Source: Acetobacterium malicum subsp. dehalogenans DSM 11527
GTDB taxonomy: Bacteria > Bacillota > Clostridia > Eubacteriales > Eubacteriaceae
DNA length: 64,000 bases
Assembly: GCF_000472665.1 (NCBI RefSeq)
Contig: NZ_AXAC01000025.1
Coordinates: 1 to 64,000 of the forward strand
Direction: 5' to 3'
The notes under the pieces were generated by a model. That model did no database searches. It saw nothing but the letters and a program-made list of their open reading frames with translations, and was not told the origin of the DNA. Below, piece by piece: positions 15,967 through 24,241 of this stretch. Within the stretch, counting starts at the first letter, position 1, and every line of letters starts with the position of its first letter. Position numbers and translations under genes: made by a program.

Positions 15967-16904
15967 CAGCCCTCCTGTTCTAATCGAATCCGGGGATCCA
16001 GATAATGATAAATGATATCGGTCACCAGATTAACGCCCACATAAATAATGGCCATCCAGATGACATAGGCCTGGATCATCGGGTAATCCCGATTCAAAAT
16101 CGAATCCACTGCCAGTTTTCCGACCCCATCCCACATAAAAATTGATTCAATAATTGCTGTTCCACCCAGCAGCGAACCGATCGATAAGGCCAGCAGGGTG
16201 ATAATGGTCAGCATCGCGGTCTTCAGCACACTGGCAAAAAGCACCACTGGCTCCCTGATCCCCCTGGCCCGGGCCCCGATGACATAGTCCTTATTCAGCT
16301 CATCCAGTACCGTGGTGCGAACCTGGCGGGTGTATTTTGCCGACATGGCTATTGCCAGGGTCAGCGTCGGCAAAACGATGCTCTTTAAGCTGCCATTGCC
16401 CATAACCGGAAACAGCTTTAGCTGTAAGGCTAAAAAATAGATCAGCAGCAATGAGACAAAAAAGCCCGGTAAGGCATTGCCAATAAAACTGAAAAAGCGG
16501 ATCAGATAATCGGTGAAACGATTATGCCGGACGGCCGCTAAAACGCCAAAGGGAATCGAAATCAGGACGGTAAGTATTATTGAGGTCAGCGTCAGATAAA
16601 TTGTCGCTGGCAATTTTGACACAAAGGTTTCAAAAACCGGTTTATTGGAAATGTAGGAAACACCCATATCGCCGGTTAATACCCCGCCCAGCCAGCTGGT
16701 ATACTGGATAATAAAGGGCTGATCGAGCCCCAGTTCGTGCCTTTTTTCGGCCTTGACTTCTTCGGATACGCCGCCACTGGCATTGTCGTATAGCGCATCC
16801 ACGGCATCCCCGGCGGCTGACTGCATCAGGGTGAAGGATAACAGGGTGATACCCAGAATGATTGGTATTAATTGTAATAGACGTTTTCCAACGTATTTTT
16901 TCAT
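15966..16904 (-). CDS. ABC transporter permease (NikB-like), cluster 2
   Basis: This is a 312-residue permease with the typical N-terminal KRLLQLIPIILGITLL helix, the LGLDQPFIIQYTSWL periplasmic motif, and GGTAIIESIFMWDGVGKL near the end. It is the first gene of cluster 2. Its promoter (16945-16973) overlaps the terminator of the LysR gene and is itself overlapped by a perfect palindrome. No cobalamin riboswitch precedes it, unlike clusters 1 and 3. Confidence 0.9.
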   Translation of the reverse strand: MKKYVGKRLLQLIPIILGITLLSFTLMQSAAGDAVDALYDNASGGVSEEVKAEKRHELGLDQPFIIQYTSWLGGVLTGDMGVSYISNKPVFETFVSKLPATIYLTLTSIILTVLISIPFGVLAAVRHNRFTDYLIRFFSFIGNALPGFFVSLLLIYFLALQLKLFPVMGNGSLKSIVLPTLTLAIAMSAKYTRQVRTTVLDELNKDYVIGARARGIREPVVLFASVLKTAMLTIITLLALSIGSLLGGTAIIESIFMWDGVGKLAVDSILNRDYPMIQAYVIWMAIIYVGVNLVTDIIYHYLDPRIRLEQEG

Positions 16905-16932
16905 TGATGCAAAACCTTTCTCGCATTAGCGC

Positions 16933-16973
16933 ATTTACCGGTAAATTTTATCACTTAAAAAATGGCGTTACAA
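16933..16973 (-). promoter_or_regulatory. Promoter of ABC cluster 2 with a palindromic operator candidate
   Basis: On the minus strand TTGTAA (16968-16973) and TAAAAT (16945-16950) are 17 bases apart. The perfect 14-bp palindrome ATTTACCGGTAAAT (16933-16946) starts at the edge of the -10 box and covers the expected transcription start. This is the position of a repressor site. The -35 lies within the terminator hairpin of the upstream LysR gene. Confidence 0.6.
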
Positions 16974-16999
16974 CCTCCATGGGGGGTTATTTCGCCATT
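16955..16999 (-). terminator. Terminator of the LysR-family gene
   Basis: On the minus strand AATGGCG and TAACC pair with GGTTG and CGCCATT, followed by a T run. It lies about 30 bases after the LysR stop codon. Confidence 0.75.
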
Positions 17000-17026
17000 C
17001 CAATTTAGCATACCTTCTTATTCCAT

Positions 17027-17959
17027 TTAGCCTTTAATGGGATCCCCCGATTCCAGATTTACCAAAATAAATTCCAGAAACCGCTTGCCCCATTCACTGT
17101 GCTCTTCTTGCCGTCTGCGAATATAGCCAAACATCACCACATTCTCCTTTTCGTATAAGGGAATACCGTTGATTTCCTTCTCGTCCACATCAGCAGTGAT
17201 ATAACCGCTTCCGATATTAGCCAGATCAGTGGTTTGCAGCAACTGCATCATAACACAGTCGCTGTTGGTCACCACCACACTCTCCAGGGCGGGCATGTCT
17301 TTACCTTGTGGATTGGTTATTTTCCAGTAATTATTGAGATCAAATTCGTCTTCATAGCACTGAACCAGCTTGAGCTTCTGCAGTTCTGCTTCACTGATCT
17401 CACGGGCCTGATAGAGCGGGTGTTTCTGCCCCAGATACAAAACCACCTGGGTTTTTTTAAGCTCCACAAACTCCAGGTGGTTTCTGGTCAAGATATACTG
17501 AAAGGCGGTATTCTGACTGTCCATCACATAGACAAAGCCCAGTTCGTCCTGATAACCGGCCACCCGCTTGATAATTTCTGCCACCGAGGCCGTATAAAGC
17601 TCAAAATGCAATTGTTTGACGTGAAAGCGATTATAAAAATCGGCAAATATCTTAGCCATCCAGGCACTGGGATTACTGGCGATCTGCAATTGCTCAATCC
17701 GATCCGTCTGCGAAAACGAGGCCAGCATTTCGATGTTATCAATGGCTTTGCAGGCATACTCATAGACGTGTTTGCCCCGGGATGACAACAAAATTCCCCG
17801 GCTTTTACGATGAAAAAGGCTAAATCCGAGATGTTCTTCCAGCGCCTTGATCGCCTTGCTGACATTGGGTTGGGTCGTATAGAGGATTTCGGCAGCTTTA
17901 CTGAATGATCCCACATCGGCACAGACCACAAAATATTTCAGTTGCTTAAGTTCAATCAT
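17027..17959 (-). CDS. LysR-family transcriptional regulator
   Basis: This protein of about 310 residues has an N-terminal winged helix (SFSKAAEILYTTQPNVSKAIKALEEHLG) and a co-inducer-binding domain. I use the ATG at 17959 (MIELKQLKYF), which gives the standard LysR N-terminus and has AAAGGTGTG upstream; the frame is open to 17992, where another ATG also has a purine-rich site. It follows the zinc hydrolase gene by about 80 bases with no clear terminator between, so they may share the transcript from riboswitch 2. Its target is unknown; the hydrolase or ABC cluster 2 are candidates. Confidence 0.85.
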   Translation of the reverse strand: MIELKQLKYFVVCADVGSFSKAAEILYTTQPNVSKAIKALEEHLGFSLFHRKSRGILLSSRGKHVYEYACKAIDNIEMLASFSQTDRIEQLQIASNPSAWMAKIFADFYNRFHVKQLHFELYTASVAEIIKRVAGYQDELGFVYVMDSQNTAFQYILTRNHLEFVELKKTQVVLYLGQKHPLYQAREISEAELQKLKLVQCYEDEFDLNNYWKITNPQGKDMPALESVVVTNSDCVMMQLLQTTDLANIGSGYITADVDEKEINGIPLYEKENVVMFGYIRRRQEEHSEWGKRFLEFILVNLESGDPIKG

Positions 17960-18041
17960 ATCACACACCTTTTTGAAGCGATTATCCTTCATTTAAAACC
18001 ATCCTTCTGCTAAAATCAATTGTCATCACGTTTTACTTTTT

Positions 18042-19022
18042 TTATTTCTCGTTTGCATCATACCCATCATTTTTTATTTTTCCATAGGCAATCATCGCGC
18101 TCTTTTTTAGTATTGTCAGCGAACTGACCTGATAAAGAACGATCCCATCATATTTGGCGATGGACGTTTGCAAAACTTTGCCAAAATAATCTTTGATTAC
18201 GCCCAGATTCTCGCCTTTTAAAAACGCCCCCCCCGCTTTTTTATTAGGGTACCAGCATCCCGTGACTTCGGCCTCTTCATAAACGGCATCCACCACCTCC
18301 AGCTGTTTACATGCGGATGTTCGCATCGGCTCATTCAAAACCTTTAAACAGCGCAAGACATTTTTAACATCTTCCTGGTATTTTTTAATCTCATCTTCAG
18401 ACCAGCGGGCTTCGCCGCCACGTTCAATCAGAATCCCGGGAATTCCCATCGAACCGGCATAATTATAGGCGCCACTGGTAGCCAGATACGATTTAACCCG
18501 ATAGGGCACCAATACCGCCGCTGCCATGGCTTTGGCTTCACTGACAACTGCCTCTTTGGCCGCACCGACATAATAAACGTAAGGGGTCAGAGACTCATAA
18601 CCATCCCCGGCATGAAGGTCAATAAAACGATCAGCTTTTTTAAAAAACATTTCTGTTAAAAAAGCCGCCAGCTTATCGCCGATTGTGCCGTCCGGATCAC
18701 CCGGAAAAATCCGGTTGAGGTTTTTTCCATCCTCGGCCACCACACTCATCGTCCGGTTTTCAAAGCCACTGATATTGACCGGATGAATGATGATCAGGCA
18801 GCCGGCTACTGCTTCTGGGATGATTTCCTGAGCCAGACGAATCGCCGTTTCAATGCCGGTATATTCGGCGTTATGGACTCCGCCGGTAATCAGCACTGTT
18901 TTTCCGGCACTTTGGCCATTAATAATGGTCACCGGCAATTTCAGCTCCGTTTGGGGAACCGCCACATAGCCGGAAACTTTTGCTCCCTTTTTTACCACCA
19001 GATTACCAATTACTATTTCCAA
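18042..19022 (-). CDS. AstE/AspA-family zinc hydrolase under cobalamin control
   Basis: This protein of about 326 residues belongs to the succinylglutamate desuccinylase/aspartoacylase (M14-like) family, which cleaves amide or peptide-like bonds with one zinc. Likely zinc ligands are His50 and Glu53 in GVHNAEYTG and His137 in DLHAGDG; GKNLNRIFPGD gives the substrate-binding Asn/Arg. I assign a TTG start at 19022 because AAAGGAGG lies 7 bases before it, inside the codons of the longer frame (ATG at 19043). Cobalamin riboswitch 2 sits directly upstream. A role in processing an imported ligand, corrinoid side chain or metallophore is inferred from this context only. Confidence 0.83.
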   Translation of the reverse strand: MEIVIGNLVVKKGAKVSGYVAVPQTELKLPVTIINGQSAGKTVLITGGVHNAEYTGIETAIRLAQEIIPEAVAGCLIIIHPVNISGFENRTMSVVAEDGKNLNRIFPGDPDGTIGDKLAAFLTEMFFKKADRFIDLHAGDGYESLTPYVYYVGAAKEAVVSEAKAMAAAVLVPYRVKSYLATSGAYNYAGSMGIPGILIERGGEARWSEDEIKKYQEDVKNVLRCLKVLNEPMRTSACKQLEVVDAVYEEAEVTGCWYPNKKAGGAFLKGENLGVIKDYFGKVLQTSIAKYDGIVLYQVSSLTILKKSAMIAYGKIKNDGYDANEK

Positions 19023-19045
19023 GTGTCTTCCTCCTTTTGTCAAAT

Positions 19046-19079
19046 AAAAAAGCTCCTTTACCCACCGGGCTTAAGGAGC
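19046..19079 (-). terminator. Terminator of cobalamin riboswitch 2
   Basis: On the minus strand GCTCCTTA pairs with TAAAGGAGC and is followed by six T residues, just before the Shine-Dalgarno of the zinc hydrolase gene. Confidence 0.85.
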
Positions 19080-19159
19080 ACAAATGATTGTATAAAAAAT
19101 CTCACACAATAATATCCATCTTCCCATCTTTCTCGCAGGTCAACAACGAATCTCATTAC

Positions 19160-19325
19160 AAGCAGGTCTTCTGGCTTACGGATCATCATCTTGATTTCGC
19201 CTTCCCGGTGTTTATACACCAGTGGCATCATGAAATCAGACTCCTCGCTTACAGCTGCGGGACAGCATGGGTTTTCAACCCATTTTCCTATTCTCCGTTG
19301 AATTTCAATTCAACAGCACTCGTAA
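19160..19325 (-). ncRNA. Cobalamin riboswitch 2 (controls the AstE-like gene)
   Basis: The minus strand has the B12 box AAGCCAGAAGACCTGC (19162-19177) and the conserved core with GGGTTGAAAACCC and CTGTCCCGCAGCTGTAAG. A terminator hairpin follows at 19046-19079. A promoter at 19347-19375 lies immediately upstream. Confidence 0.92.
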
Positions 19326-19333
19326 CGCATTAT

Positions 19334-20701
19334 TCAATTAGGGCTAACTATGCCATAGTTTCTGACTCCTGTCAAGGGTATTCCGGTTTTACTTGTGCTG
19401 TTGCAAAATAACGGTTCCAGCTCAACAAAGGTAAAATACTGCTTCAGTTTTTCTTCAATCAGGCGTAAACAACGATCCCCGGCATCCATCACCCCAATAA
19501 AATAAAGGTTATCGGGTATCAATAAACGCTGCGCCTTATATTTGGGGTCCATCTCATTTTTTAAGGAATTGCGTTTAAAAAGAAGTAACAGATCGGGCAT
19601 AATCGTATTAATATTTTCACGATTAATCCCATCGATGATCAGATAGTAACTATTTTGTTGATCCTCTATGGCCCGATTGCAAAAATCTATAAACCCCCAG
19701 GTTTCGAGCAGAAATTCATGTTCAGGTACTTCTTTTAAGGGCTTACTGATGATCGCCTGCTGTGGCAGTACGCAGTAAATGACCCGGTTTTCATCCTTCT
19801 TTTTCAGATACGAAAACACCAGTTTTTTGGCCATAAAGCTTTTACCTACTCCGGGTGATCTCCTTAAGATGATGCTCTTGTCTTTTTTGAGAAGATTCGA
19901 AATTTCTTCATATTTTGCTGTTTCCATTAAGGATTCTGCCAGAAATTTTTCCTGTGAATAGCTTTCCGTTCTCACCTTTGCCTTATTTCTTAGGCCCCAA
20001 ACATCACTCGAAAAGGACTTTCGGTAAAACAAATCTTCACCCTTCGCAAAAGATTTCGAATCGCTGCTGAATTTTTGCAGCGTGAAGCGAACCTCTGCCC
20101 GCCAGCCTGGATTTGTTTTCAGGTTTTTTATTTTATTTCGCTTTAATATCATTTCCTGAATATATGACAATTGGGCTTCGCCGTTAAAATCCTTTAAAAT
20201 TGCGACAATCTCATCACGATACGTTACTTCTTTATGAAAGCGCTTCTGCCAATAGGGTTCATTTAAAAACCGCTGATAATCCTGCGGTTGATCGTAAAAG
20301 GTAAAGTCAATCAACGCCTGGGACATCCAATTTTGGGGATTCGGTTTGACTTTCCAGACACTCCGGATAAAGGTGAAAAAATACCACTGCTTCTTTTTAG
20401 ATAAAGCGATCCAGTTGACATCAATCTTTCTTCGATTAAAATAATTTCCAGTCACAACACCCAGGGCCGTTATCTCCATTACCGAAACCACTTTCCCATT
20501 GGTTTCAAAGGGAATCCGACTTTTTCGATTATGGGTTGTTTTTAATGCGATCCGATCTCCCACTTTAATGGTATCAATGAGATCTCCGAGTTGATCTGAA
20601 CACTGGTTTTCCCAATACCCTCCGGTGATGAACTGCGACAACTGATCGTTTTTATTATCCGAAAAATCACTGACAAACCAGCTTGGTCGATTATCCTTCA
20701 T
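19334..20701 (-). pseudogene. C-terminally truncated, orphan McrB-like AAA+ ATPase
   Basis: The 455-residue frame resembles McrB-type AAA+ GTPases of type IV restriction systems. The N-terminal part (about 1-120) has an EVE/PUA-like pattern (GGYWEN, VGDRIALKT, WYFFTF). Walker A SPGVGKS is at 282-288, a Walker B-like IIDGINREN at 355-363, and the McrB motif MNTADR appears as MDAGDR at 405-410. The usual acidic residue after the Walker B Asp is Gly358. The family continues for roughly another hundred residues after FVELEP, but here the frame runs into the promoter of riboswitch 2 and stops. No McrC gene is adjacent. I infer a decayed remnant cut by a recombination event. The start at 20701 has AAGGAG upstream. 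Confidence 0.65.
19347..19375 (-). promoter_or_regulatory. Promoter of cobalamin riboswitch 2
   Basis: On the minus strand TTGACA and CATAGT are 17 bases apart. The promoter lies inside the last codons of the truncated McrB-like frame, so those codons are really regulatory DNA. Confidence 0.6.
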
Positions 20702-20753
20702 TACATTTTACTCCTTCCAAAATTTTTATTCTGCGAAGTTTTAGCGCTAATAT

Positions 20754-20795
20754 AAAAGTGAGACAGTAATTCCTTTCTGGGAATAACTGCCTCAC
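20754..20795 (-). terminator. Terminator after methyltransferase 1
   Basis: On the minus strand GTGAGGCAGTTATTCC pairs imperfectly with GGAATTACTGTCTCAC, followed by TTTTAT. It separates the methyltransferase gene from the McrB-like frame. Confidence 0.82.
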
Positions 20796-20814
20796 CGGCT
20801 TCTTTTAACATTAT

Positions 20815-21576
20815 TTATTTTTCTGCAAAAATCATAAACATTGGCGTCGATGCATAATTTATCTGTTCTTCCTGATCCCAGACTACCGCCCCAATCCCCT
20901 GCTCAACCATAACCTTATTAAAGCCAGTATTAATCAGAACCGCGGCATCCCATTGGGGCCGCATGGTTCGGCTCAGGGGCAGATTCATGGCAATCTCCTC
21001 CATCGCTGTGGTATCGGTCTTGATATAGTGATCGTTTACCCCTTCTTTTTGGGAATTGATACGATCATTAAAGTATTCCTGTCGTTTTTCTCCGTCATAA
21101 AGATGGAGATACCAGTTGGCATCAAAATTCAGAATCCGTCCCCCCGGAGCCAGTACCCGATGCCATTCCTTGTAGGCTTCGTCAGGACGTTCCAGATTCC
21201 AGGTCAGATTGCGGGTGACAATCAGATCAAAACTGTTATCTGCAAAACTCAAGTGATGGGCATCCATCTGCATAAACTTGATTTGATTTTGGTAATAACC
21301 GGCATTTTGTTTGGCCTTATGAAGCATGGCATCAGTATAGTCAACCGCTGTTACATCATAACCGCAGGATGCCATGGTAATGGCAAAGAAACCCGGGCCG
21401 GTACCAATATCCAAAACTTTTAGCTTACGGCCAATCACTGCCGGCTTATGACGATTGATCAGTTCTTTCCAGACATCCATTTTGTAGCTGTTCAGCTCCG
21501 CCACATTGACCTCGGAATAACCTTCCGAACGTTTATCCCAATAATTTTCCACTTTTTCAAGGATGTTTTCCATCAT
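20815..21576 (-). CDS. Class I SAM-dependent methyltransferase 1
   Basis: This 253-residue Rossmann-fold enzyme of the Methyltransf_11/UbiE type has SAM-binding motif LDIGTGPGFF near residue 53, VTAVDY (motif II) and an APGGRIL segment. It shares with methyltransferases 2 and 3 in this window unusual blocks: (S/T)RN(L/V)TW-L, a DANW-HxxD-like His/Trp-rich stretch, LPLS...RP-WD, and a C-terminal (T/S)PMFMI. The three are therefore one family. I start at the ATG at 21576 (AAAAGGGG upstream); the longer frame is encoded by the leader hairpin. The substrate is unknown. Tandem genes 1 and 2 near three metal/peptide transporters suggest modification of a metal-binding ligand. Confidence 0.82.
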   Translation of the reverse strand: MMENILEKVENYWDKRSEGYSEVNVAELNSYKMDVWKELINRHKPAVIGRKLKVLDIGTGPGFFAITMASCGYDVTAVDYTDAMLHKAKQNAGYYQNQIKFMQMDAHHLSFADNSFDLIVTRNLTWNLERPDEAYKEWHRVLAPGGRILNFDANWYLHLYDGEKRQEYFNDRINSQKEGVNDHYIKTDTTAMEEIAMNLPLSRTMRPQWDAAVLINTGFNKVMVEQGIGAVVWDQEEQINYASTPMFMIFAEK

Positions 21577-21603
21577 TTTTCCCCTTTTTTTCCTGTAATC
21601 ACT

Positions 21604-21658
21604 AAAAAAAGCCATGAAGAAATAAGCTGATCTTCTGATCAAATTAAGTCTTCATGAC
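21604..21658 (-). terminator. Terminator hairpin in the leader of methyltransferase 1
   Basis: GTCATGAAGA pairs with TCTTCATGGC, with an inner GATC-AGAA-GATC hairpin, followed by seven T residues. It lies between the promoter (21692-21720) and the start codon of methyltransferase 1, so it should attenuate the gene. It shares the CATGAAG stem with the leader at 22557-22588 and the hairpin at 31452-31507. Confidence 0.7.
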
Positions 21659-21691
21659 TTTCTTGTATATACGTGTATTTAATTTAGCCGT

Positions 21692-21720
21692 ATTTTCTCA
21701 TAATCTTCTTTATCTGTCAA
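21692..21720 (-). promoter_or_regulatory. Promoter of methyltransferase 1
   Basis: On the minus strand consensus TTGACA is 17 bases from GAAAAT. The leader to the start codon is about 110 nucleotides long and contains the terminator hairpin. Confidence 0.6.
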
Positions 21721-21783
21721 GAATTATTCTTAATTTGTGGAAGTACATGAAGCTTATTTGCAAAATCATCCTTCACCCGATCT

Positions 21784-22530
21784 TTATGATTCTTTAATCG
21801 CCGAAATCATAAACATCGGGGAAGTACCATATAGCATTTTTTCTTTTGCATCCCAAACCTTTTCAGTAATATCCCGGATATAATCAACCTCCACAAAACC
21901 ATTACTTTTAAGAACGTTAATATCCCAATCCGGGCGCTTCACCTTGCTCAGAGGCAACAGTTCAAAGTTAATCATTTGATCGTGGTTATTCGAATCGGAA
22001 AAGGTTGATCCAAAAACTTCAAGACAACGCTGCTCCCGTTCCTTCACCTCTGCCATCAATGCATCATCAAAATAATGGTGATGCCAATTGGCATCAAAGA
22101 TTAACAGTTTTCCGCCGGGTTTTAAAATCCGATGCCATGATTCATAAACAACAGTGGGGTTTTTAAGTGTCCAGGTGACATTCCTGCTTAAAATCAGATC
22201 AAAGGAATCATCCTCAAAGTTTAATTCCTGACTATCCATTATTTTTAAAACCGGCCAGACTCCGTGTTTCTTGGCATTCTTTTTGGCAATTTCCAGCATT
22301 CCCTGGGAACTGTCAATCCCGGTAACATCATGACCGACCTGACTTAGAATAATTGAGAAAAACCCCGGACCAGTACCGATATCGAGAATTTTTAACTTTT
22401 GCTGCTGCGAAACCTCACCAAAAATGATTGATTTCCAGGCGGCCGAGCGGAAACTGTTCAATTCATCATCGATAATCCGACCATAATTATCAGCTGCCTG
22501 ATCCCAATACTGACTCATCTTATTACTCAT
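21784..22530 (-). CDS. Class I SAM-dependent methyltransferase 2
   Basis: This 248-residue paralog of methyltransferases 1 and 3 has LDIGTGPGFFSI as SAM motif I, DSFDLILSRNVTW, a His-rich DANWHHHYFD stretch, and LPLSKVKRPDWD. The C-terminus ends TSPMFMISAIKES. I use the ATG at 22530 (MSNKMSQYW), preceded by AGAAGG; the frame is open to 22578 through the leader hairpin. It has its own consensus promoter and an attenuator-like terminator directly before the gene. It lies upstream of methyltransferase 1 but has a separate promoter. The His-rich motif could contact a metal or an imidazole-containing substrate; this is speculation. Confidence 0.82.
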   Translation of the reverse strand: MSNKMSQYWDQAADNYGRIIDDELNSFRSAAWKSIIFGEVSQQQKLKILDIGTGPGFFSIILSQVGHDVTGIDSSQGMLEIAKKNAKKHGVWPVLKIMDSQELNFEDDSFDLILSRNVTWTLKNPTVVYESWHRILKPGGKLLIFDANWHHHYFDDALMAEVKEREQRCLEVFGSTFSDSNNHDQMINFELLPLSKVKRPDWDINVLKSNGFVEVDYIRDITEKVWDAKEKMLYGTSPMFMISAIKES

Positions 22531-22550
22531 TATACACCTTCTTTCTAAAC

Positions 22551-22588
22551 AAAAAAGCCATGACGATCGCCTTAGCAACCTTCATGGC
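22551..22588 (-). terminator. Terminator hairpin in the leader of methyltransferase 2
   Basis: GCCATGA pairs with TCATGGC and is followed by six T residues, about 20 bases before the start codon. The promoter at 22629-22657 lies upstream, so this is a leader attenuator and not the end of another gene. Confidence 0.7.
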
Positions 22589-22628
22589 CCATTTAATGTT
22601 CTCCGAACAAGTTAAAATTATATAAACT

Positions 22629-22657
22629 ATTATACATGTCTATACCTGTTATGTCAA
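22629..22657 (-). promoter_or_regulatory. Consensus promoter of methyltransferase 2
   Basis: On the minus strand TTGACA and TATAAT, both perfect, are 17 bases apart. Transcription would start near 22622, giving a leader of about 90 nucleotides that holds the terminator hairpin at 22551-22588. Confidence 0.85.
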
Positions 22658-22726
22658 GTTCCAAACAATTTCTATGTAAGTTTCTATTATCTAATTAACA
22701 CGATCAAATCATCTGTATTAATTGAT

Positions 22727-24088
22727 TTATTCTAACCCCTCCAGGGCATTAAGTCGTTTGAATTCACCCATCCAGTCGCCTTTGAAATAATAAATCGCCA
22801 TTCCCAATACCGTGGAAGCCCAGGTAATCGGATAGGTCATAGCAATCCCGGTGATACTCTGATTGGATGCCATAATCATAAACAGCAGTACGGTCCGCAA
22901 TACGCAGATATTGGTTAAAATAATCACCATCGGGGGCACTGCTTTACCGGCTCCGCGAATGGTGCCACCCAGCACTTCCAGAATCAGGTAGATAAAATAA
23001 AACGGTACCGTCACCGAAATGATCTGAACCCCCAGATCCAGTACCCCCGGATCACTGTTGATGGCGCTAAAAGCCTGGCGGCCAAAGGCCAGTACCAGGG
23101 CGCTCATAACAGCAGTAACCCCAACACCCATCGCCAGACAAACCCGGGTGCCTTTTTTAACCCGCTCGTATTCATTGGCTCCCAGATTCTGGCTGGTAAA
23201 GGTCGAAATCGCCTGCCCAAAAGCCAGAATCGGCAGATAGATTAACAACTCGACTTTAAAATAGGCGGTAAAGGCCGCAATTGAATCGACCCCCAAACTA
23301 TTAACATGAAATTGTACAAAGACGTTGGACACTGTAATTACTAAGGCTTGTAGACCGCTGGGAATGCCAATTTTTAAAATACTTTTAAAAAACTGAACAT
23401 CCACCCGAATCTTTTTCCACTCCAGCCGGGATTCCGGCTCCAGACGCATCAGATATAATAATGCCAGCCCGGCGGCCACCGACTGCGAAAACAGGGTCGC
23501 CAGCGCAACGCCGACCACACCGTTTTTAAAAAGGAGAATAAAAACCGCATCCATCACTACATTGACCAGACCGCCAATTAGCTGAATATACATCGTGGCC
23601 CGGGAATCCCCCAGGGCTCTGATAATCCCGGCCACCATATTATAGGTAACCACCGCAATAATGCTGATAAAGTATACCCGGACATAAGAAACCGCCATAC
23701 CCATGATCTCATCTGGCGTATTAATCATCTTAAGAAAATAGGGTGCCCCGATCAGACCGATCACCATCATGATCAAACCACAGATAAAAGCCAACCCTAC
23801 GGTGGTGTGAATCACCTTTTTTAATTCACTTTTCTTGCCACTGCCAAATACGTAAGCGGTCACCGCACTGGAACCGACCGACATCCCCGAAAAAAAACCA
23901 ACCAGACAGGTGACAAATAACGTACTGGCACCGACTGCAGCGGCAGCTTCCTTGCCCAGAAAATTTCCCACGTAGATCAGATCAACGGTATTGTAAAGTT
24001 GCTGAATAAAGCTGGTTCCCAATAGCGGTAGGGCAAAAGATAGCAACTTTTTCCAAATGACGCCTTCTGTTAAACTGTTGTTTTTCAT
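22727..24088 (-). CDS. MATE-family multidrug/metabolite exporter
   Basis: This 453-residue membrane protein has twelve predicted helices in two halves. The first begins with the family pattern LLSFALPLLGTSFIQQLYNTVD-like, and the second with LKIGIPSGLQ. MATE proteins export organic cations or metabolites using Na+ or H+. The promoter is at 24107-24135. It is monocistronic between the exporter end of operon 3 and the methyltransferase 2 promoter. The neighbourhood of ligand-modifying enzymes and importers makes export of a small ligand thinkable, but ordinary drug efflux is the default reading. Confidence 0.9.
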   Translation of the reverse strand: MKNNSLTEGVIWKKLLSFALPLLGTSFIQQLYNTVDLIYVGNFLGKEAAAAVGASTLFVTCLVGFFSGMSVGSSAVTAYVFGSGKKSELKKVIHTTVGLAFICGLIMMVIGLIGAPYFLKMINTPDEIMGMAVSYVRVYFISIIAVVTYNMVAGIIRALGDSRATMYIQLIGGLVNVVMDAVFILLFKNGVVGVALATLFSQSVAAGLALLYLMRLEPESRLEWKKIRVDVQFFKSILKIGIPSGLQALVITVSNVFVQFHVNSLGVDSIAAFTAYFKVELLIYLPILAFGQAISTFTSQNLGANEYERVKKGTRVCLAMGVGVTAVMSALVLAFGRQAFSAINSDPGVLDLGVQIISVTVPFYFIYLILEVLGGTIRGAGKAVPPMVIILTNICVLRTVLLFMIMASNQSITGIAMTYPITWASTVLGMAIYYFKGDWMGEFKRLNALEGLE

Positions 24089-24106
24089 CTTTCACCTCCA
24101 GTCGTA

Positions 24107-24135
24107 ATTTTAAACGAAAATAATTAAGCGTTCAA
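24107..24135 (-). promoter_or_regulatory. Promoter of the MATE gene
   Basis: On the minus strand TTGAAC and TAAAAT are 17 bases apart; GGAGGTG lies just before the start codon. Confidence 0.6.
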
Positions 24136-24218
24136 CCTTTTTGATGACGGCTGCTTGTGTTCTTCCTGGCTCAGTCGATGGCTAGCGAAGGACTGCTGAC
24201 TTACTACTGCTGGTTGAC

Positions 24219-24241
24219 AAAAAGATCACCGCTAAGTGACC
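24219..24241 (-). terminator. Terminator of ABC operon 3
   Basis: On the minus strand GGTCAC pairs with GTGATC, followed by TTTTT. It overlaps the end of the EamA gene and so closes the long operon. Confidence 0.65.

Noticed and set aside
22531-22594. Leader peptide starting at the ATG inside the methyltransferase 2 hairpin
   Set aside because: A 20-codon frame overlapping the gene start exists, but the equivalent frames in the leaders at 21604 and 31442 are only a few codons long, so a shared leader-peptide mechanism is not supported.
21577-22622. Known NiCo, SAM or cobalamin riboswitches in the leaders of methyltransferases 1 and 2
   Set aside because: The leaders are only about 90-110 nucleotides and lack the conserved cores of these classes; only a terminator hairpin and its flanks are present.
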